Below, piece after piece: positions 5,801 to 9,883 of a stretch of 9,883 bases of DNA; within the stretch, counting starts at the first letter, position 1; every line of letters begins with the position of its first letter. The stretch spans positions 1 to 9,883 of the forward strand of contig JAHEFU010000099.1 of assembly GCA_024645305.1 (NCBI GenBank), in the 5' to 3' direction. The translations under genes and the position numbers were made by a program. The notes under the pieces were generated by a model. That model saw only the letters and a program-made list of their open reading frames with translations. It was not told where the DNA came from and searched no databases. This DNA is from Planctomycetales bacterium. Lineage in GTDB: Bacteria; 4484-113; JAFGCY01.

Positions 5801-7714
5801 ATGTTGAGTATGAGAAGCATCGCAGCGCTGGCTGCGATTTTTGTTTTAACAGCCGCCGCGTCCTGCGGTGGTGGCATGAGCACTGCCGGCATGGCTGATA
5901 TGCAGGGCGTGTCAGCCGGGCAGGCCGGACAATATTCCGCCCAGCTGCCCAGCCCCTCCGCCATTGCGCGCGGGACTTCGGAAACCAGCGAGCAGCGCTG
6001 GCGCTTCGGTAATGAATACCTGCTGGACTTCAACAGCGGTGAGAATGTCGGCCCCAAGCTTGAGCAGGCCGTCCTGCAGCCGAAGTACAACGACGTGCAG
6101 GGCGTGGCCTGGGCGGGTTACCGCTTCTGGCTGCCGGACTACAGCAACCTGGACAGGGTCTATGTGGAGATCTCCGGCTCAGGCGAGCCGACCCCCGGTA
6201 CGCTCTACCTCGGCCTGGCCGACTGGGACAGCAACCGCTGGGACTTCTTCCCCGTGCCGCAGGACGGCGAGGTCCTGACCGGCAACCTGGATCCCTACAT
6301 CCGTTACATCGACGACCAGCTGTATGCGGTGATCCTCACCGACGGCCAGGATGACACGGCCGTCAACAGCCTCCGCATTGGCGGCGAACTGGAGCTGACC
6401 GCAAAGCTCAGCTCAGACATGGCCATCGGCATCGCCCCGACGGCGATCACACTTGATGGATCCGGCAGCAACGTATATGGCGGAGACATCCTGAAGTATG
6501 AATTCGACCCGCTGGGCGACGGCAACTGGATTGACAACGATGCCGACTCCGACCTGGTGCAGTTCTACCTCAACCCCGGATACTACCTGGCCGGACTGCG
6601 TGTCACGGACGACCTGGACAATGTGGCCTATGACTACCTGCCGATCATCGTGCAGGGCGTGGGAGGCTATGACGAGGTCGAGGACAATGACGAGATCGGG
6701 CAGGGGATGGAGTTGCAGGCCGCCCCGCTGCAGGGCTTCAGCGGCAACTGGGGCAACGACGGCGTGCATGCTGATGAAATGGACATCTTCAGCTTCGAGC
6801 TGGAGCAGTCAGCCAGCGCAGAGATCAGCCTGAACCTTTCGGGCTTCGGTGCCCGTCTCGTGCTGTACCGTTCATTCGACAATGGCAATGACATCGAGCC
6901 GGTCGAGCTGACGGATCTCAAGGGTCTCAACAAGGGCATCAACCGCAGCCTCAGCCCGGGCCGTTACTACATCGTGGTCGACAGCCCGATGGGTGGGGAC
7001 GGCATCGACATCGACTACACCCTGTCGATTGACATGAGCAAGAGCGAGGCCCCGGTGGTGGTGATCAGCGAGTATATGATGGAAGTCGCCAGCGGTGAAA
7101 ACCTGTTCTTCAGCATCGATGACAGCTATGACCCGGATGGCAGCATCAGCATCTGGAGCGTGGACCTCAACGGTGACGGGCACTTCGAGGCCAACAGCGG
7201 TGCCAGCGGCAACTTTCTGTTCGACGCCCCGAAGCGCCCCGGGCACTTCATGGGCGTGGCCCGTGTGGTTGACAACACGGGTATCGCCGCTACGAAGCAG
7301 TTCGAGATCATCGTCACCGGTGAGACTGATTTCAACCACATCGAAACTGAGCCCAACAACGGCTACGACGAGATGGATGAACTGCCGCTGTTCAACTTCG
7401 GAAAATTGCTCGGAGAGGTCGGTGGCGACATCAACGGCCCTGATATGCAGGACTACTACAGTTTCAGCACGCAGGTGAGTGGTAGCATCGAATTCGACCT
7501 TGACATCATTGACGAGATCACAGGCGAAGTGAGCCTCTACCTGGTGCGCTGGGACGGGGCCGAGTGGATGTATGTGGACCAGCTCAACACCGGCATGGAC
7601 GGCGTGCTGTTAACCGGTCCCTTCACGGATGCGGGTGATTACGCCCTGCTCGTGACGGCAATGGAGGGCAGTGCCCGCTACTACATCGCCGGCAGTTTCT
7701 CGCCGGACGCCTAG
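5801..7714 (+). CDS. Lipoprotein with alternating PKD and PPC domains
   Basis: This 637-aa protein begins MLSMRS, then the hydrophobic run IAALAAIFVLTAAASC; Cys22 is the likely lipidation site, though its AASC lipobox is loose. A Ser/Gly-rich linker and a domain I do not recognise (about 60-205, with WAGYRFWLPDYSN) follow. Then come PKD 1 (about 209-285, VRVTDD-like end), PPC 1 (about 290-413, starting EVEDNDEIG, with GRYYIVVDSP), PKD 2 (about 414-506, DDSYDPDGSISIWSVDLNGDG) and PPC 2 (about 509-637, starting ETEPNNGYDEMDE, with DYYSF). PPC domains are beta-sandwiches usually attached to secreted peptidases, but no protease domain is present here. A surface binding or scaffold role is likely. 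It lies 168 bp after the other PKD lipoprotein, with a terminator between, so it is probably transcribed separately; no clear promoter was found. Confidence 0.9.
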   Translation: MLSMRSIAALAAIFVLTAAASCGGGMSTAGMADMQGVSAGQAGQYSAQLPSPSAIARGTSETSEQRWRFGNEYLLDFNSGENVGPKLEQAVLQPKYNDVQGVAWAGYRFWLPDYSNLDRVYVEISGSGEPTPGTLYLGLADWDSNRWDFFPVPQDGEVLTGNLDPYIRYIDDQLYAVILTDGQDDTAVNSLRIGGELELTAKLSSDMAIGIAPTAITLDGSGSNVYGGDILKYEFDPLGDGNWIDNDADSDLVQFYLNPGYYLAGLRVTDDLDNVAYDYLPIIVQGVGGYDEVEDNDEIGQGMELQAAPLQGFSGNWGNDGVHADEMDIFSFELEQSASAEISLNLSGFGARLVLYRSFDNGNDIEPVELTDLKGLNKGINRSLSPGRYYIVVDSPMGGDGIDIDYTLSIDMSKSEAPVVVISEYMMEVASGENLFFSIDDSYDPDGSISIWSVDLNGDGHFEANSGASGNFLFDAPKRPGHFMGVARVVDNTGIAATKQFEIIVTGETDFNHIETEPNNGYDEMDELPLFNFGKLLGEVGGDINGPDMQDYYSFSTQVSGSIEFDLDIIDEITGEVSLYLVRWDGAEWMYVDQLNTGMDGVLLTGPFTDAGDYALLVTAMEGSARYYIAGSFSPDA

Positions 7715-7744
7715 GCGGCTGCGCGCAACACGGATCGGTACACT

Positions 7745-7771
7745 GGAGGCCCGGGCATGTCCCGGGCCTTC
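7745..7771 (+). terminator. Rho-independent terminator after the PKD/PPC lipoprotein gene
   Basis: AGGCCCGGG and CCCGGGCCT form a perfect 9-bp stem (7747-7755 with 7761-7769) around a 5-nt loop, CATGT. One G-T and one G-C pair extend it outward. The tail TTCTGCTTTCTC is moderately T-rich. It lies 30 nt after the stop codon and just before the promoter of the next operon. Confidence 0.8.
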
Positions 7772-7791
7772 TGCTTTCTCCTGCGGTGCCA

Positions 7792-7804
7792 TTCGTCTAC
7801 AATC
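7792..7804 (+). promoter_or_regulatory. Candidate -10 box for a leaderless transcript of the membrane-protein operon
   Basis: The string TTCGTCTACAATC includes the -10-like TACAAT (7798-7803). Six bases then lead to the ATG at 7810, so transcription would start at or beside the A of the ATG. No SD precedes this ATG. The string equals the one at 432-444 except for one C/T change. The -35 region (TTTCTC at 7775-7780) is weak. Confidence 0.5.
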
Positions 7805-7809
7805 AGTGC

Positions 7810-8676
7810 ATGTGGGGACAGGTGCTGCAGTTCCGGACCGGTCTGCCATCACTGGACGAGTGGTTCGCTGCGCGTGACCGGGAATGGGCGGATCGTTACG
7901 GCTGGCGCGACCGCCTGATCTACAGCTATGCCATCGTCGTGATTGCCAGCATGTACCTCGCCGGACTGTTCTGGTACTTCATCCATCCTTCCCATGGCCT
8001 CTTCAATGACGATGACGGGAGTTACATCTACTACTACTGGACCTACAATGTGCTGTTCTGGCACCGCAATATCCTCACCCCGCTGATCATCTTCAGCATG
8101 CTGCAGCGGCTCGGCAAGGCCCTGCCCCCCGCCACAATGGCAACAGGCACAAGCATGCCGCTGTTCATCCGGGCCAGCGTGCTGCGCCTGGCGCTTGTCT
8201 GCGCCATCCCGCTAATGCTCTGCATCATCCCGCTGGATATGCTCAGGTATGCAGCGCAGGATGCGGAGTACGTCAGCAGCAGCCTGCTGAATGGCTGGAT
8301 CTGGCAGTACATCACGGATGGCCCGCTGGTTTCGCAGATTGCACTTGGGCATTCCAGCATGCTGGGAATCCTCCTCTGGGCAGTGATGATGTCCCTGATT
8401 GCAGCCGTTGTCAGTATCCTCTGCCGTCGCCTGCACCTGCTGCTGCGCTTCGTAGTGTTTGTCCTGGCCCTGGTCCCGCTCGCCGCGCTGGTGTTCCTGC
8501 CGCCGGAAATCGGCAGCAGGCTGGCCATAGTGCTTGCAGTGGACGGCGACTACCCGGTCTGGTTCATGATCGGAGCGGATTCCTTCAAGTACCTGCTCGC
8601 CTGTATCCCGCCTGTCGTGCTTGCCTGGCAGTTCCCGCAGTGGCTGTACAGATCCCTGCCGGAGCAGACGCCATGA
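7810..8676 (+). CDS. Six-helix integral membrane protein of unknown function (first of a paralogous pair)
   Basis: It encodes 288 aa. A cytoplasm-like N-terminal part contains EWFAARDREW (17-26). About six hydrophobic segments follow: 36-58, 72-98, 121-144, 182-205, 210-230 and 255-277. Between segments 2 and 3 lies ALPPATMATG, a double-proline loop. Segment 2 is rich in aromatic residues (YIYYYWTYN). I do not recognise a family and see no transport ATPase, catalytic or binding motif. The next gene encodes a protein with the same layout and the same WFAxRDxxW motif, so the two may form a heteromeric complex (inference). I chose the ATG at 7810 because of the -10-like box just before it. A GTG at 7786 in the same frame would add eight residues but lies upstream of the predicted start of transcription. 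Downstream overlap is ATGA. Confidence 0.8.
   Translation: MWGQVLQFRTGLPSLDEWFAARDREWADRYGWRDRLIYSYAIVVIASMYLAGLFWYFIHPSHGLFNDDDGSYIYYYWTYNVLFWHRNILTPLIIFSMLQRLGKALPPATMATGTSMPLFIRASVLRLALVCAIPLMLCIIPLDMLRYAAQDAEYVSSSLLNGWIWQYITDGPLVSQIALGHSSMLGILLWAVMMSLIAAVVSILCRRLHLLLRFVVFVLALVPLAALVFLPPEIGSRLAIVLAVDGDYPVWFMIGADSFKYLLACIPPVVLAWQFPQWLYRSLPEQTP
8661..8664 (+). promoter_or_regulatory. Shine-Dalgarno GGAG that sets the start at 8673
   Basis: GGAG within the end of the upstream gene lies 8 nt before the ATG at 8673. That ATG overlaps the upstream TGA as ATGA, a usual sign of translational coupling. It is preferred over the in-frame GTG at 8640. Confidence 0.75.
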
Positions 8677-9470
8677 ACGTCCCGGCAGCGGATGGGACGC
8701 CGACCCAAGGCAGCACCGACACTGGCCTCGCGGTCTGGTTCGCGAAGCGTGACGCCCGCTGGCTGCAGCTGAACCAGAGCCTGCTGCTGATCCTGCTGAT
8801 CCTGCTGATTGCGGGATTGCTCGCTATGGTACTGCAGGTCGTCCTGATGGCCTCCCCTGGCAACCCACCGCTGTGGGTCTGGTCATACGTCGGCGGCCTG
8901 GGCAGTGTGTCATACCTCGGCCTGTTCGTGCTGGCGATGCATGCCTGCACGATCCGCCTGGAATTCCTGCGCCCTCCCGCTGACATGCTCGGGGCCTACG
9001 CTGACCGGGAATTCTTCGAAGCCGTGCGCTGGCGCTTCCTGCAGGCCTGCCTGGCAATCTGCCTGCGCTATATCCTGCCCCTGCTGCTGCTGGGCCAGCT
9101 TGCCAACATCCAGGCAAACGAGCTGCTGGGCAGCCTCTGGGTTCCGTACATCCTGATCCAGCTGCTGGATGCGGCCCTGCTGGCCGCGATGTTCGTGCTC
9201 ATCCCGCTGGAACTGGGCCTGCGCCAGTCCGGTCTGGCAACACTTGGGCGGACTGGCCTGGCCCTGTTGCTGCTGCTGCTCAGCTATGCCCTGCCGCTGC
9301 TGCTGGCCTTGGTCGCCTTCCAGGCCCTGCTGACGGGGATGTCCGCCGCCCGGGGCATGGCGGACTACCTGCTGCGCTCAGGCCTGCTCGCTGTGCTCCT
9401 GCACCTGCTGGCCCTGGCGCTGCTGCTCCTGCCAGTGCTGCGCATGCCACATGGTTTCGTGCGCAGCTGA
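8673..9470 (+). CDS. Six-helix, leucine-rich membrane protein (second of the paralogous pair)
   Basis: It encodes 265 aa. The N-terminus carries VWFAKRDARW (21-30), matching the motif in the preceding protein. About six hydrophobic segments lie near 37-59, 69-92, 122-141, 157-180, 190-219 and 235-256. Between segments 2 and 3 lies LRPPADMLGAYADREFFEAV, again with a double proline at the place of the upstream protein's PP loop. Leucine content is very high, with runs such as LLLLLLSYALPLLL. No known family, ATPase or catalytic motif is recognised. The stop-start overlap with the upstream gene implies co-translation, which fits partners in one complex (inference). The gene ends 11 bp from the stop of the convergent transporter gene, with a hairpin at 9437-9467 inside its last codons. 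Confidence 0.85.
   Translation: MNVPAADGTPTQGSTDTGLAVWFAKRDARWLQLNQSLLLILLILLIAGLLAMVLQVVLMASPGNPPLWVWSYVGGLGSVSYLGLFVLAMHACTIRLEFLRPPADMLGAYADREFFEAVRWRFLQACLAICLRYILPLLLLGQLANIQANELLGSLWVPYILIQLLDAALLAAMFVLIPLELGLRQSGLATLGRTGLALLLLLLSYALPLLLALVAFQALLTGMSAARGMADYLLRSGLLAVLLHLLALALLLLPVLRMPHGFVRS
8784..8810 (+). repeat. Three tandem copies of a 9-bp unit coding Leu-Leu-Ile
   Basis: CTGCTGATC occurs twice and is followed by CTGCTGATT, in frame. It encodes nine residues of the first membrane helix of the second membrane protein. Such a repeat can change length by slippage without breaking the frame. Confidence 0.8.
9437..9467. other. Inverted repeat between convergent genes, possible weak terminator
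   Basis: GCTGCGCA and TGCGCAGC form a perfect 8-bp stem with a 15-nt loop, ending directly before the TGA of the plus-strand gene and 14 nt past the minus-strand stop. Neither side has a clear T tract, so terminator function is uncertain. Confidence 0.3.
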
Positions 9471-9481
9471 ATTGCCAGTTC

Positions 9482-9883
9482 CTAAAGCACCCTTTCAAGC
9501 ACCAGCAGATACACACTGGCCAGCGCCAGTTGGGCCGCGGCGAACACGGCGCCGATACGCACGAAGTCAATGAAGCTGATTTTCAGTTTGTTGCGCTTCA
9601 TGATCGTGACCGCCACCACCGTGCTGGCGCTGCTGATCGGCGTGATATTGCCACCGAGGTTGGCACCGAACACCACCGCCCACCATTGCGCCCTGGGCAG
9701 TTCCATCGCTGCCTCCGGTGTCGGTCCGAGCACCCTGGCGAGCATCGCCGCCAGCGGGATGTTGTCAGTTACGCTGGAGAACAGCGCCGTCAGCCACATC
9801 AGGCCGATGCTGCCCGTGGAGGCTGTCACTGAGCTGATCACCTGGCCGATGCGCATCAGCACACCGCCGAGGTCCACCACGCC
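9482..9883 (-). CDS. C-terminal part of an ArsB/NhaD/SLC13-type ion transporter (5' truncated)
   Basis: The frame is open from the right window edge to a TAG, giving 133 visible residues of an inner-membrane permease. The segment ALFSSVTDNIPLAAMLARVL is the family hallmark: a Ser-rich hairpin, then D/N-N-x-P. GANLGGNITPISSASTVVAV, followed by KRNKLKISFIDFVRIG, matches the second conserved hairpin and the following amphipathic part of the ion transporter superfamily. Members move arsenite, Na+/H+ or dicarboxylates; the DNIP motif resembles NhaD or P-protein relatives more than ArsB, but the visible part cannot fix the substrate. The last helix (AVFAAAQLALASVYLLVL) ends the protein with the usual topology. 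It converges on the membrane-protein operon and shows no functional link to it. Confidence 0.85.
   Translation of the reverse strand, partial: GVVDLGGVLMRIGQVISSVTASTGSIGLMWLTALFSSVTDNIPLAAMLARVLGPTPEAAMELPRAQWWAVVFGANLGGNITPISSASTVVAVTIMKRNKLKISFIDFVRIGAVFAAAQLALASVYLLVLERVL

Noticed and set aside
8640..8672. GTG start 33 nt upstream for the second membrane protein
   Set aside because: The ATG at 8673 has a GGAG at 8 nt and the ATGA overlap typical of coupled genes.
1..9883. Search for CRISPR arrays, tRNA/rRNA, transposases, toxin-antitoxin or phage-defence genes
   Set aside because: None was recognised on either strand. The only repeats are coding PKD units and a short leucine-codon repeat.

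Overview
This GC-rich window most likely comes from an uncultured bacterium with an outer membrane. Three predicted lipoproteins and a secretin-type STN domain point that way. I cannot assign a lineage. No rRNA, tRNA, CRISPR array, transposase, integrase or phage gene is visible, so it reads as ordinary chromosome. It carries several proteins that I do not recognise beyond their domains.

Left part (1-1923, plus strand). The window opens inside a gene whose product ends in an STN/secretin N-terminal-like domain with no secretin pore after it. A short gap with a TATAAT box almost on the start codon leads to a 290-aa lipoprotein built of two related units. After a 315-bp non-coding stretch comes a 93-aa soluble orphan protein. 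A hairpin separates it from the convergent minus-strand block.

Middle (1948-5632). On the minus strand lies an endonuclease IV/xylose-isomerase-type TIM-barrel protein. It is followed by an overlapping open frame with coding-like composition, either a small gene or a frameshifted tail. Divergent from it, behind a TATAAT promoter, is an 817-aa lipoprotein consisting almost entirely of eight PKD repeats. It ends at a strong rho-independent terminator.

Right part (5633-9883). A second lipoprotein has alternating PKD and PPC domains (PKD-PPC-PKD-PPC) and ends at its own terminator. A two-gene operon follows, with an ATGA overlap, encoding two six-helix membrane proteins that share an N-terminal WFAxRDxxW motif and look like diverged paralogs. 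Its first gene starts a few bases after a -10 box that lies in a 13-bp string also found, with one difference, in front of the first lipoprotein. Both genes lack a Shine-Dalgarno sequence, which suggests leaderless mRNAs. The window ends in the 3' part of a convergent ArsB/NhaD/SLC13-type transporter gene.

The two PKD lipoproteins are probably surface or periplasmic adhesion or scaffold proteins, each with its own transcription unit. I see no pathway linking the genes. The most interesting leads are the leaderless start boxes, the paralogous membrane-protein pair and the reading frame behind the TIM-barrel gene.
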